A stretch of DNA of 64,000 nucleotides, taken from Cuniculiplasma divulgatum. GTDB taxonomy: Archaea; Thermoplasmatota; Thermoplasmata; Thermoplasmatales; Thermoplasmataceae. Position 1 is the stretch's first letter. Each line of letters begins with the position of its first letter. The position numbers and the translations under genes are program-made. A model generated the notes under the pieces. It saw nothing but the letters and a program-made list of their open reading frames with translations. It made no database searches and was not told the origin of the DNA. Positions 50,666-60,024 of this stretch are shown here, one piece after another. The stretch is from assembly GCA_031200235.1 (NCBI GenBank), contig CP133595.1:186001-250000 (forward strand), in the 5' to 3' direction.

Positions 50666-51010
50666 TTACGTTGTACTTTTGATTGCTTTTAGAAGGTGGA
50701 ATCGTATGCAATCCATTATGCGATCATGGTGATTTGAGCGATGTAATGCCACGTAGTCCAGAATCTCACCTTGCAGGGGAATGATAGTGGAGCTTGAGTT
50801 CATAGCTTCCAAAACAGAATTCGCGTCTGGATTCTTATCTATTTTATGCCCAGACACTGCATGCTCTATATAATAATCAGTGTCAATAATCCATTGGGCT
50901 ATCATTCTTTCTATGTCATCTCTTTTTATTGAAAGTTTTTTGCTGATATATTTTACCGATTTATTCTGGCACCTTAAGTGCGCAACATCTTCCGCACGTT
51001 TAGAGTTCAT
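50666..51010 (-). CDS. Hypothetical protein, HTH-like
   Basis: About 114 aa from ATG 51010; a TATA-like ATCATATTG lies about 30 nt upstream, so this start is preferred over the frame opening at 51043. Helical N-terminus (KRAEDVAHLRCQNKSVKYISKKLSIKRDDIERMIAQWI) looks like a helix-turn-helix, with the rest polar. AT-rich like its island neighbours. No family recognised. Confidence 0.45.
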   Translation of the reverse strand: MNSKRAEDVAHLRCQNKSVKYISKKLSIKRDDIERMIAQWIIDTDYYIEHAVSGHKIDKNPDANSVLEAMNSSSTIIPLQGEILDYVALHRSNHHDRIMDCIRFHLLKAIKSTT

Positions 51011-51471
51011 GTTGGCCACACTGATAGAAAACCTTGCGCACAATATGATTATTCGCCAATGGGATGACTTCGGACAAAGATGTGCGACTATGCCGTGAAT
51101 ATTGCTTCCATGTTACTTCGAATATTTTGGTGCATGGACAGATCTCACAAATTTATATCTCCCGAAATTACGGGTCAATTTTTTCCTGTCTTGGGCCAGA
51201 AAAAACCTGGCAGCCGCAATAACAGAGTACCTTCTACCCTGATTGCTTGGACAGCTGGCCGTTGCTTCAATGTTATGATTAGCAGACACTTGTGTATGGA
51301 TATCCATCTTCCGTTCAGTAAATGTCTCAGGCGGATAACAATCTTCAACCGATGCTTATTAACAGGGGTTAGGGGCCCAAGCTTAAACTTTTGAAAATTA
51401 CGAATTAAAATGAGCTAATCCTAAAATGATTTTGCCTATTAAAAAATAGATTTGTCCGGCCGTAGAATTTT
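51011..51471. other. Intergenic right edge of the accessory region
   Basis: No convincing gene. The stretch separates the decaying island from the SQR-like flavoprotein. Short frames on both strands have no recognisable domains or good starts. Confidence 0.35.
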
Positions 51472-52704
51472 TCATTCATTTGTCTTCAGAAGTTTCACAA
51501 GCCACTCCACAGGCTCCTGGAATATTTCCGGTGGCATATGTCCGTGTGTGTAAAAGTAATATGAATCAAATCCCCATTTAAAGGTAGATGCCAGTCTCCC
51601 GCTGTATGCAATATCCCGATGCCCTCCAAACAGTGTATCTGAAAGTATAACAGTAGCCCCGTCACTTCCCCGATTCATTATGCAGAAAATCTCAGGTTTG
51701 GCTTTCGGCACTTCTCCATGATTTGTCATCTCCTTGATTATTGCGGCTGCTGCAACGTCTGCTTGCATAATGGCTATATGACCCAATTTTGGCATTGAAT
51801 CTGCATTTACGTCTCCAACCACAAAAATATCCCTGTAGATTTTATGTCGCATCTCACCATCTGTTTTTATGAATCCACGGCTATCTCCCAGGCTGGAGGA
51901 AGTTATAACATCTGGGCCCCTGTAGGGAGGGATAATAATGGACAGATCGCTTTCAAGATCGATCCCATCATTAAAATGAACTGAGTGTTCATCAATGCCA
52001 GTGAGTATCTTATTTGTAAGAACAGAAATATTGTGTGCCTTCATGAATGGACCAAGCTCAGCATGTATGCTCTCCCCTACGTCATCGAAGAATACTGATC
52101 CTGGTGTAAATACTGTTATACTTGACTTTTCCCTGATCCCTCTTTCACGCAGATAGGTATCCATCATGAACATAACTTCGCCAATTGGACCCTCACAGGG
52201 GGCGTCCAGTTTTATGGTTGTGCTTTCCCTGTCCCACTCTGTACGTGCTGACCCTATTACAATCTTACCACCTTCAAAACTTTCTAACCGCTTCGCCAGG
52301 CGTTCAGCCTGGAAATCATCACAGATAGAGAAGCCATTATTTCTAAACCCCATGATTGAATCATAATCTTTCACTGCGCCTGTGGCTATAAGAAGAATGT
52401 CATAGTTTATTCTGGATCCACCGTCTGTAATAACAACCTTATTCACAGGATCAATATTTGCGACATTATCCATTACAAATTTTGACCATTTCCTTTCCAC
52501 TGTCTGTTTTAACGGAATCCGAACCTTTGAAGGTTCCTTCCCTGCAAACGCAACCTCCGGCAGAGAGGGTTTTTCGATACTGAATTCAGATCGGTCAATT
52601 AGCGTAATGTCCACAGTAGTTCCAAGAACTTTTCTGAGCCTGTAAAGAACCCTGAGGCCTGCAAAGCCTCCTCCAACAATTACTATTTTTTTCATTTTGT
52701 TCAA
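51472..52704 (-). CDS. FAD-dependent oxidoreductase, sulfide:quinone reductase-like
   Basis: 410 aa. Dinucleotide-binding motif VIVGGGFAGLRVLYRL (about 8-23), IATGAVKDYD, and the second FAD motif FVVGDVNADSMPKLGHIA. Cysteine in LDAPCEGPIGEVMFM sits where sulfide:quinone oxidoreductases carry a catalytic Cys near FAD. A C-terminal amphipathic segment (FYTHGHMPPEIFQEPVEWLVKLL) could bind the membrane face, as in SQR and type II NADH dehydrogenases. Sulfide or another reduced sulfur compound is plausible; NADH:quinone activity not excluded. Confidence 0.82.
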   Translation of the reverse strand: MNKMKKIVIVGGGFAGLRVLYRLRKVLGTTVDITLIDRSEFSIEKPSLPEVAFAGKEPSKVRIPLKQTVERKWSKFVMDNVANIDPVNKVVITDGGSRINYDILLIATGAVKDYDSIMGFRNNGFSICDDFQAERLAKRLESFEGGKIVIGSARTEWDRESTTIKLDAPCEGPIGEVMFMMDTYLRERGIREKSSITVFTPGSVFFDDVGESIHAELGPFMKAHNISVLTNKILTGIDEHSVHFNDGIDLESDLSIIIPPYRGPDVITSSSLGDSRGFIKTDGEMRHKIYRDIFVVGDVNADSMPKLGHIAIMQADVAAAAIIKEMTNHGEVPKAKPEIFCIMNRGSDGATVILSDTLFGGHRDIAYSGRLASTFKWGFDSYYFYTHGHMPPEIFQEPVEWLVKLLKTNE

Positions 52705-52965
52705 TTAAATGAATGATACATATTATCTTTTAGTTTATGACATTGTCAATAATCAGTTGATTACTCCAAAATCCATTATTCTGGGTTAGTGCAAGAAATA
52801 TAATGGAAACATTGATCCGCATTAGGTGGAGGCAAGATCTCCGGATTAAAGGTAATTTGAAAGGAAATCCAGAGATGAATAGCTCATATGGAGGTTTTTG
52901 AGGGCAGTTGATCAACAGAGTGCATATTTAGGCAACCCTTATAAGAAACTGCGGGTTGAGAAGTT

Positions 52966-53463
52966 ATGGCAGATAAAACGACAGTTGATTTATTGCCCAT
53001 ATCCGATGAAGATTTCAAAGCATTTCTGGACTTACAGATAAGTGAGTATGCCCGGGAAAAAATAAAGTCAGGAAACTGGGTCGAAAGTGAAGCTTACGAT
53101 TTATCCAGAAAGTCATTTATGGGGCTCTTGCCGGATGGGAAGGATACCTCAGGCCATTCAATATTGACCATCACTGATGCAGAAAGCAAAACAGGTGTGG
53201 GGACCCTGTGGGTTGAATGGAAAAACAAGGAACATAACTCATCGTATATCTGGGACGTAATAATACACGAAAAATTCAGAAGAAGAGGTTACGGAACATT
53301 AGCACTGAAGCTCCTTGAAAAAATGGCAAAGGAAAGGGGATCAAACAGCATAAGCCTGCACGTGTTTGGGCACAACAGGCCGGCAATATCCATGTATGAA
53401 TCGCTTGGATACTATGCAACAAACATCATAATGAAAAAGGACCTGGGAAATGTAGACCCTTAA
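52966..53463 (+). CDS. GNAT family N-acetyltransferase
   Basis: 165 aa. Acetyl-CoA-binding motif A IWDVIIHEKFRRRGYGTLALKLLEKMAKERG (R/Q-x-x-G-x-G/A), followed by SLHVFGHNRPAISMYESLGYY, the standard GNAT end. Leaderless ATG about 25 nt after CTTATAAG (52938-52945). N-terminal ~60 residues, including REKIKSGNWVESEA, resemble bacterial acetyltransferases acting on small substrates. Substrate unknown. Confidence 0.88.
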   Translation: MADKTTVDLLPISDEDFKAFLDLQISEYAREKIKSGNWVESEAYDLSRKSFMGLLPDGKDTSGHSILTITDAESKTGVGTLWVEWKNKEHNSSYIWDVIIHEKFRRRGYGTLALKLLEKMAKERGSNSISLHVFGHNRPAISMYESLGYYATNIIMKKDLGNVDP

Positions 53464-53609
53464 GACGGAAAGAGGTTGAAAACATCCTCTGTGGTCGCCT
53501 AGCAAAAATCATACTTAAATCAGATCTGAAACTAACATTATACGCCATTACAAAATACTCAGGCATATCTGACCAAATATTCTTATATCTTGTAACGGTA
53601 TAATTTGAT

Positions 53610-54989
53610 ATGAATAATATACACTCGAAAATATTAGTGATTGCTGTTCTTTCTGCAGTGGTCATATCTATGCTTGCTATCAATGGTGCAGCTTTCACCA
53701 GCAATGCAAACTCCGGCAGCGGAAGCAATACCCCTATTATGGCTTCGAATGGGCAAATTCACCCGTTTGACATTCAGCAGTCAGTCAGATATTATGTGTC
53801 AACCTCTGGAAATAATTCAAACAGCGGGCTATCATTATCCCAGGCTTTTGGAAACATTTCCCATGCAGTTAGCGCTGTACCTTCAGGTTCTACGATAATT
53901 GTGGCTCCTGGCACTTATGTGACAAGCCAGCCGATAATAATAACTAAGGCGCTAACTATCAGGTCTTTCTCTGGAAATTACATTTCAAGCCACGTGTACC
54001 TGACTGCAGTTCCCAGTGAAATAAACCTGAATGGAAGAGCCTCTGCATATTTCCAGCTAGGAGGTTCTTCAGCCCCTAATACCTATACTGGAAGCCCTGT
54101 GACAAATGTTACCATAATGGGATTCAATTTTCATGGCGCCGGAATACAGGTTCCTGGAACTGGAGGGGCATACCTCAATATAGTGGACAACAGTTTCACA
54201 AATATGTACGTTGAACCCATTGGATACCACGCCAACCCGCTGGGAACAACAGAACCTTTCAGTTACAAATTCCCTCTGGACAATTTCATTAATGTTTCTG
54301 GAAACTATATCAATAATGTCAGTACATCCAATCTGTATTACGCCTCTGGAATATGGCTGGGTAATCTTCAGAACAGCACAATTTCGAATAATGTTGTGAT
54401 GAATACAGATTATGCAGGCATTATACTGACTGGGAGCAAACAGGGCAATGAGGGAAATAACCTAGTATATGGAAATATCGTCCGGGATGTGCAGCAGGAA
54501 GGTATACAGATAGCCTTTGGATTTAATGTGAGGGTTATTGACAATACGGTGATATCAGCCGGGATGGGCGGGACTACTGTAGGAAAGGATGCAGGAATCG
54601 CAATATTCAATCCTGACCAGGAGAATATAATTATGACCGGAAATACCCTGAAATACAGTTATGAGGGTTTAGGCATATCGCAGACTGGTACCCCATACTC
54701 AGGCCTTTCTCTTGGTGAAGGCTTTGTGTTTTTCCAGAACAACATTATTGGGAATGGCATTGGAGTGGCTAACAACGCCGGAACTGGTATGTTGAATGCG
54801 AGCAACAATTATTGGGGTCCACATTTCCTTCCTGCTTTGAATGGATTCAATGGATATTCTGGTAACGTATCTGTTCTTCCGGTATCCCATCATCCATTCG
54901 TAAATCAGAGAGAGTTTGGTTTTGGTATGATTTTTTCTGGTTTATTCAGTTTCCCAAGCAGGTCACTGGAGAGCTTTATCTTCAGGTGA
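53610..54989 (+). CDS. Secreted parallel beta-helix protein (NosD-like)
   Basis: 459 aa, signal peptide SKILVIAVLSAVVISMLA, then Asn/Gly-rich repeats with the beta-helix rhythm (NISHAVSAVPSGSTIIVAPGTYV, NFHGAGIQV, SGNYINNVSTSN, NLVYGNIVRDV, NTVISAGMGG). The SGNNSNSGLSLSQAFGNI opening is the usual cap of the right-handed beta-helix (pectate-lyase-like/NosD) fold. No C-terminal anchor, so probably secreted or S-layer bound. Leaderless (TATA about 25 nt before ATG). Function unknown; polysaccharide binding is a guess. Confidence 0.8.
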   Translation: MNNIHSKILVIAVLSAVVISMLAINGAAFTSNANSGSGSNTPIMASNGQIHPFDIQQSVRYYVSTSGNNSNSGLSLSQAFGNISHAVSAVPSGSTIIVAPGTYVTSQPIIITKALTIRSFSGNYISSHVYLTAVPSEINLNGRASAYFQLGGSSAPNTYTGSPVTNVTIMGFNFHGAGIQVPGTGGAYLNIVDNSFTNMYVEPIGYHANPLGTTEPFSYKFPLDNFINVSGNYINNVSTSNLYYASGIWLGNLQNSTISNNVVMNTDYAGIILTGSKQGNEGNNLVYGNIVRDVQQEGIQIAFGFNVRVIDNTVISAGMGGTTVGKDAGIAIFNPDQENIIMTGNTLKYSYEGLGISQTGTPYSGLSLGEGFVFFQNNIIGNGIGVANNAGTGMLNASNNYWGPHFLPALNGFNGYSGNVSVLPVSHHPFVNQREFGFGMIFSGLFSFPSRSLESFIFR

Positions 54990-55115
54990 AGGGGCCGTTT
55001 AAAACTGCCCCAACTTTTAATAAAATTAACATTTGTGGAGCTGGAAGGACTTTTTCAATAAAATAAACGAGTAACTGCATGTCTCTGTATAGTAAAATAT
55101 TTGATTCAATTGAGA

Positions 55116-56654
55116 ATGAGCCAAAAGGTGGGAATGCTAGATCAGCAGGAAAGAAGTGAGATCCTGAAATTATCCTGGAACAACATTTTCCCCAATTCGA
55201 TTTATGGATTTCTTTCACTCCTGTCGATTTTACTCATGTATTTTCTTGGAACGCGCCAAGGAACAGTGTTTACAGATCCGATTCTTGATCCAATGCTCTA
55301 CCAGCCATTTGCTGGAATCGCAGCAATAGTTCTGCTCAACGCATTACTGGGCAGGCATCCCACAGTACAGGCGTATCTTGTTGGGGCACTTGTAGTGGCC
55401 TATGCCTACATGGCAGTTGCTGTTCTTCCGGATTTCAGCCTTTTCATCTTTCCCCTGATTTCACTGGCCCTTTCGGTTATGCTTGCCTTAAGGATAAACA
55501 TGCCCCGGAAATCAAAGATTTCCAGGATTGCAATGTTTGTGTCCGTGTCAATCTTTATGCTGATTCTTGGTGGTGCACTCAGATTTTACAACAACCCTGC
55601 AGAGTTCACCATGGCTTTCGGATCAATATATGATGATGAAAATCCTCTGGGTGTTCCATTCCTCTTCTATAATGGTATAGTCATATACAGCAGATTTCTT
55701 GTTATTACAGTTAGCATCCCCATAATAGTTATGTTCACCGGCCTTGCAGCCGTACTGACCGAGAATTATCACCTCATTGTAAGGTATGCTTCGACAAGGC
55801 GTATTGCGGGAATAGGGAAAAACTTCAACAGCGCCTTGACAGTTTTAAGCTGCCAGTGCGAAGGCATAACAGCATCGTTTCCGTCCATAGTGGCCACAGT
55901 TCTCCTTTCTGCCGTTATTCCACTGATATCCCTGAGCATAATCCTGGTTCTGATGACCAACCTGCTTCTATCCAGATATTTCATGAAGGGCAGAAAAGTA
56001 AGAATCCTGGACCGCATATGGGCAATGCCTTCAAAGAGCTATTTCACTGCCATAGTTGCTGTTTTCCTCCCCCTGGAGATTCTCTTCATAGTAACCAGCG
56101 TTTATCTTGGGTATTTCAGGAACCTCACGGTCTTTTCTGCAATCAATATTTCCATGTTTGTGTACGGCATACTTTTCTATCATGCCATAGCACAGATTCT
56201 TGGCTTCAGGATCAATATACCTGCGTACATTGAATATATCATAATCGCTGTATCAACTCTTCTGATGTTCATATGGTATATCCCTGCTCTTACCACAGAT
56301 TCTGTGACACTAGTGTCGTATTTTGTAATGATGGGTTTCACTTCATTGATTTCAGGTGCATTGGCGGGATTGCTTTTCCAGAATATCAACACAAGGCACA
56401 GATTGCTCTATTTCCAGTACCTTACAATGATGATAAGCACCCTTGCCATTGTTGTTTTCTATATCAGCGTGATTGCCCTGCATGTCATATGGCCATACTT
56501 TGGAATGGCTGAGCAGATAGAATTCTCACTGGTTATCTGGGGCATTTCACTGCCCTTTGTATGGCTTGGCACCAACATTTCACTTAACTCTGAATCCTCC
56601 ACGGCAGTACATGTTACCCCATATATCGATTCGGGCATGAGGGAACCTACATAA
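55116..56654 (+). CDS. Large polytopic membrane protein of unknown function
   Basis: About 512 aa from ATG 55116 (TATA-like AAAATATTTG at 55094-55103), with some 12-13 predicted membrane helices. A cytoplasmic or pocket motif NFNSALTVLSCQCEGITASFP near residues 240-260 carries a C-x-C-E that stands out in an otherwise cysteine-poor protein. Long N-terminal loop RSEILKLSWNNIFPNS. I do not recognise the family; a transporter or membrane-bound enzyme is possible. Confidence 0.65.
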   Translation: MSQKVGMLDQQERSEILKLSWNNIFPNSIYGFLSLLSILLMYFLGTRQGTVFTDPILDPMLYQPFAGIAAIVLLNALLGRHPTVQAYLVGALVVAYAYMAVAVLPDFSLFIFPLISLALSVMLALRINMPRKSKISRIAMFVSVSIFMLILGGALRFYNNPAEFTMAFGSIYDDENPLGVPFLFYNGIVIYSRFLVITVSIPIIVMFTGLAAVLTENYHLIVRYASTRRIAGIGKNFNSALTVLSCQCEGITASFPSIVATVLLSAVIPLISLSIILVLMTNLLLSRYFMKGRKVRILDRIWAMPSKSYFTAIVAVFLPLEILFIVTSVYLGYFRNLTVFSAINISMFVYGILFYHAIAQILGFRINIPAYIEYIIIAVSTLLMFIWYIPALTTDSVTLVSYFVMMGFTSLISGALAGLLFQNINTRHRLLYFQYLTMMISTLAIVVFYISVIALHVIWPYFGMAEQIEFSLVIWGISLPFVWLGTNISLNSESSTAVHVTPYIDSGMREPT

Positions 56655-56763
56655 TATATTGCCAGAAAAATGTCATTTTATCATGGCAGCTTCAGACAGG
56701 TATCCATGTTTTGTCTTGATCCCGCAACAAAAAAGGAGTGATTTATAGGGAAATCCGCTGATA

Positions 56764-57384
56764 TCATCCATACATCGATTCTGAACCTTTAATATCGCCC
56801 TGGCTGATTATTTCGTTAAGAATTCTTCCGGCATCCTGTGGATTGATCCCCAGGTTCTTGGTCAGGAATTCAAGAATCTCGGCACGGCTCTTTCCCTGCG
56901 CAACAAGATCCTGGATCATCATCACCATTCTGTCGCTGACCTGCTTATTGAATTCCTCTTCAAGGTGAAGGGTGTGCACCATGAGGTAAAGCGCTGAAAG
57001 AAGCACGTTCAGGGCCAGATTCATCTGATCCTTTGTCAGGGAATCCGTGGCGAGATCAACCCTCGCAATAACCTCCTCATTTATGCCGAATACCATGAAC
57101 TTAGCTATGTCAAGCCTCTGGTTAAGTATCAATAGCACACGATATATTGAGAGCCTGTCCTGATTCTCCAGCACCGCTGTCTCGATTCCGGTTCTCACGG
57201 TGATGTGCAAGGCCTCCGGGTGAAATCCAATGAGAAATGCAAATGGTATCTTCTCGTTCTCGAGGACAAGGTGCCATTGGTCCCATTTCATCTTCCACGG
57301 GAGATCTATGAGGGTCTTGGAATCTTCAGTTCCATCCGAAAACCATGCCACAACCTGTTTCTTAATAGCTTCCAGATCTACCAT
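56764..57384 (-). CDS. YbjN-/type III secretion chaperone-like fold protein
   Basis: About 206 aa from ATG 57384 (MVDLEAIKKQVVAWF). The alpha/beta sequence LENEKIPFAFLIGFHPEALHITVRTGIET and later long amphipathic helices are of the YbjN/CesT-like type: central sheet with bracketing helices. A C-terminal ~50-residue UBA-like helical part (RAEILEFLTKNLGINPQDAGRIL) is separate. Function unknown in archaea. The frame opens at 57441, but the conserved start is the ATG at 57384. Confidence 0.6.
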   Translation of the reverse strand: MVDLEAIKKQVVAWFSDGTEDSKTLIDLPWKMKWDQWHLVLENEKIPFAFLIGFHPEALHITVRTGIETAVLENQDRLSIYRVLLILNQRLDIAKFMVFGINEEVIARVDLATDSLTKDQMNLALNVLLSALYLMVHTLHLEEEFNKQVSDRMVMMIQDLVAQGKSRAEILEFLTKNLGINPQDAGRILNEIISQGDIKGSESMYG

Positions 57385-57506
57385 AAAGATGTATTCCAAA
57401 TTAGTGTAATAATTTGTCTTTGATCTGAACAGTAGAGTCATGCTCTATGCAAATGCGTACAGGATTCTGTAATATTCATGGTGAGATTTGGGGTTGCCCT
57501 TAAGTC

Positions 57507-58709
57507 TCAGTAGATGGATTCTGCCAGGAGATAAGGCGCCACCGGAAAATTGGGAGGTGATGAATTCCTCTCTTTCCACAGGCTTAGAATACGATCCTTC
57601 AATATCTGTGCCTGAGCCAACTTTTCCGGTGCTGAAAGAATCCCGAGTCTTTCCTTCGTGACAGTATCATAGTATGGTGAATCCCTGTATTCCACCAAGG
57701 GTGAGATATATACAACATCGCCCCGGCTCAGGGGAAGTTCAGCAACAAAATCGGAAGTGTCTCTTATATGATCCTCTGCCAGTGCCCTGCCGCCAGCTCC
57801 TGCCATTATTATGACGCCAAGGTCAATTCCGGCAGCCTTCATCTGCCTCATTTCCGCAAGTGCCGTGTCCAGATTCATTGGCTTGTTCAGAATATCCAGT
57901 ACTCTTCTGCTGCCTGATTCAACGCCTATGTAAACCCTCTTCAGGCCAGCAGAATGCATCTGACTGTAGTCACTTTCGCTCTTGCTCAGCGGGGTCGTGA
58001 ATGCATCCGAAAATGCATATACCGGCAGGCCGAGAGTTTCACGCAAGGCTGTGATGACCTTTACAACTTCCGATGTTCGGGTATTTATTGCGTTTGCATC
58101 GCCAAGGAAAACTGTCCGTCTGGAATCTAAGCCCTTCCCCAGAACTGCCCGCAGCTCATTAACATGGGAGAGGACAGAGCTCACAGAACCTACGGCATAG
58201 TTTATTCCGGTGTAGAGGCGGCAGAAACTGCATTTATTCCATGAGCACCCTCGTGTATATCTTATGTATAAGGCAAAATACTGGTCAGGCGGTATGACCG
58301 GTATTCCTCCGCCATATATTTCACTGAGTTTTCCCGCATCGGAAACCAGCCATTCCCAGTCTCTCTTTCCCATCCAGCTCAGACCTGGCTCATCATTCCC
58401 CGACAATCCTGCATCCGAAGCAAGTGTGCCGAGCCTGCTATAAATAACGTTTGCAATTTCCTGCGCCTCACCATATTCCAGTTCTCTGGTTGTTCTTACT
58501 CCATTTACCGCAATGATTTCAATGAACCGGTTCATTATTGTTCGTCTGTAGCTCCTTCCAGATATTGTGGCAAATATGATCCTCCCTCCCAGATCGAATG
58601 TCAGAACGTCTCCGCTAACCTGCCCTATGCTGAAAACACCATGATCAATCTTCCACGCAATATCATTCATGCCATCAACCCGCCAATAGTCTCCGCGGGA
58701 ATCCGCCAT
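57507..58709 (-). CDS. Radical SAM protein (Elp3/HemN-like)
   Basis: 400 aa. The iron-sulfur motif TRGCSWNKCSFCRLY (CX4CX2C) at about residues 162-170, glycine-rich GGIP just before, and later SAM-binding IGVESGSRRVLDILNK and GVIIMAGAGG. An N-terminal ~150-residue domain precedes the core. Overlaps the YhfC gene by 1 nt (TGATG), so the two are translated together. Reaction unknown; SAM cleavage chemistry only is supported. Confidence 0.85.
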   Translation of the reverse strand: MADSRGDYWRVDGMNDIAWKIDHGVFSIGQVSGDVLTFDLGGRIIFATISGRSYRRTIMNRFIEIIAVNGVRTTRELEYGEAQEIANVIYSRLGTLASDAGLSGNDEPGLSWMGKRDWEWLVSDAGKLSEIYGGGIPVIPPDQYFALYIRYTRGCSWNKCSFCRLYTGINYAVGSVSSVLSHVNELRAVLGKGLDSRRTVFLGDANAINTRTSEVVKVITALRETLGLPVYAFSDAFTTPLSKSESDYSQMHSAGLKRVYIGVESGSRRVLDILNKPMNLDTALAEMRQMKAAGIDLGVIIMAGAGGRALAEDHIRDTSDFVAELPLSRGDVVYISPLVEYRDSPYYDTVTKERLGILSAPEKLAQAQILKDRILSLWKERNSSPPNFPVAPYLLAESIY

Positions 58710-59410
58710 CAGAAGACAACCGGTTTTTCCCGTTCCACTGATTCTTCAACATTTCTTAATTTTTTCAGTCCGACTATGAAAATTCCGGCTGAAATTGTCA
58801 TGGCAATTGCCCAGTATATACTGCTGTCCCTCACATACAGCGACGGGTGAAAGGGTATCCAGAGATCCAGGAATGCAACACCTCCATCAATGACAGCATG
58901 AAGGAATATGGATATTCCCAGTGTTCCTTTCCCAAATCCGGCAATCCTTCCCCATTTCATAAAGGTGGCCGTTCCAGGATGGAAGAGAATTGAAGCTATA
59001 ACATTCAGAACAATTAGAAGTGCAGGGAACCGTGTAATTCTTCCGATGACAGGCAGTGTGTCAAACATCAGGACTATTATGTCTACAACTGAAAATCCAA
59101 GGCCGATATAGAATGCGTACTGCTTCGTCCTTGTGTCAACTGCAACATAGGCAGCCACTTCCTGCATCGTTGCTGCAACCAGTCCCAGATAAAGTCCAAA
59201 TTCCAGTGGGTGCTGGAATTCAAACGTGCTGTAACCGCTGACGAGAAGCGAAATGCTGAACCCATGCAGACCAAGGTAGATGTACTCCGGAATTTCCTGC
59301 ACAATGGCCTGAACGAAGAGTGCCACTGCCATGAATACTATGCCGAGGCCCACGGCTATGAGAGCCTCCTTTCCGCTGGTACGTTCTGCTGGTTTCTGTG
59401 TATCTATCAT
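58709..59410 (-). CDS. YhfC-family intramembrane metalloprotease-like protein
   Basis: 233 aa, about eight membrane segments. Conserved polar residues in membrane helices (QEVAAYVA, FHPGTATFMKWG, HAVIDGG) match the YhfC/PrsW-type putative glutamic/metal proteases. Directly upstream of the radical SAM gene with TGATG overlap, suggesting a joint role in modifying/processing a protein or peptide, or a common membrane substrate; that is inference. Confidence 0.75.
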   Translation of the reverse strand: MIDTQKPAERTSGKEALIAVGLGIVFMAVALFVQAIVQEIPEYIYLGLHGFSISLLVSGYSTFEFQHPLEFGLYLGLVAATMQEVAAYVAVDTRTKQYAFYIGLGFSVVDIIVLMFDTLPVIGRITRFPALLIVLNVIASILFHPGTATFMKWGRIAGFGKGTLGISIFLHAVIDGGVAFLDLWIPFHPSLYVRDSSIYWAIAMTISAGIFIVGLKKLRNVEESVEREKPVVF

Positions 59411-59417
59411 TCTGCGC

Positions 59418-59786
59418 CTAGGAAAGGCCTACCCTCTGGACATCGGACGTAACGTCTGCAACCACTACGGCGGTACCATAGGCAACAATTTCAGTCATGA
59501 CCTGGCCTATGTCTGATGAATCAAACCTCATCTCAATGACCGCATTTGCACCCACCTGTTCCGCTGCGTCCCTGAGCCTTTCCATGGCAGTATTCCTGGC
59601 ATCCGAAAGCATTTTTGAATATTCCTTTATTTCTCCACCGGCCAGCGACCTCAATCCAGCAACAATGTTTCCGCCCAGTCCGCGGCTCCTTACGGTTATG
59701 CCCCAGGTTGTGCCTATAACCTTCGTGATCTTCTTTCCCGGAATATAGTTGGTTGTAACCATCACCACATTGCTGTTTCCATCCAT
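59418..59786 (-). CDS. YbjQ/UPF0145 family protein
   Basis: About 122 aa from ATG 59786: VTTNYIPGKKITKVIGTTWGITVRSRGLG, then a helix and AVIEMRFDSSDIGQ...EIVAYGTAVVV, the pentameric heavy-metal-binding-like YbjQ fold. The frame opens at TTG 59807, but ATATAAAT (59807-59814) lies there as TATA box, so the first codons are promoter sequence. It ends 7 nt upstream of the YhfC gene start, giving a YbjQ-YhfC-radical SAM operon. Function unclear. Confidence 0.85.
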   Translation of the reverse strand: MDGNSNVVMVTTNYIPGKKITKVIGTTWGITVRSRGLGGNIVAGLRSLAGGEIKEYSKMLSDARNTAMERLRDAAEQVGANAVIEMRFDSSDIGQVMTEIVAYGTAVVVADVTSDVQRVGLS

Positions 59787-59854
59787 CACAATCACATTCC
59801 GTTCCAATATAAATTAGAACACACCTAACAGCACGTGGATGTATTAAAATTTTG

Positions 59855-59974
59855 ATCTCAGGTACTTGAGATTAATGCCAGGCGGATAATGCCGGCATAT
59901 TGCTGCATGCTGCTGGAACATCACACTTTGTTGAAACAGCAGCATGGGGCTGCAGCCCCATATTTATGTGTGAT
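59855..59974. repeat. Array of four hairpins between ybjQ and the aminotransferase gene
   Basis: Successive inverted repeats: ATCTCA/TGAGAT (59855-59872), ATGCCGGCAT (59889-59898), TGCTGCTG/CAGCAGCA (59908-59944), and an 18-bp perfect palindrome ATGGGGCTG/CAGCCCCAT (59944-59961). ATCACAC (59920-59926) and GTGTGAT (59968-59974) offer an alternative outer pairing. No ORF. This much ordered pairing in 120 bp suggests a structured RNA, a 3' end/leader element or a small mobile element. Confidence 0.5.
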
Positions 59975-60024
59975 TCTTTCTTCTGCACCTGTCCGGGTGG
60001 GCTGCAGGGTGGAAATTGTCCATC

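Noticed and set aside
51080-51394. Plus-strand 104-codon frame in the island's right flank
   Set aside because: No domain, start or promoter signal, and amino acid composition is unlike a typical protein.
54990-55115. T-rich gap between the beta-helix gene and the membrane protein as an extra gene
   Set aside because: Too short, holds only promoter/terminator-like sequence.
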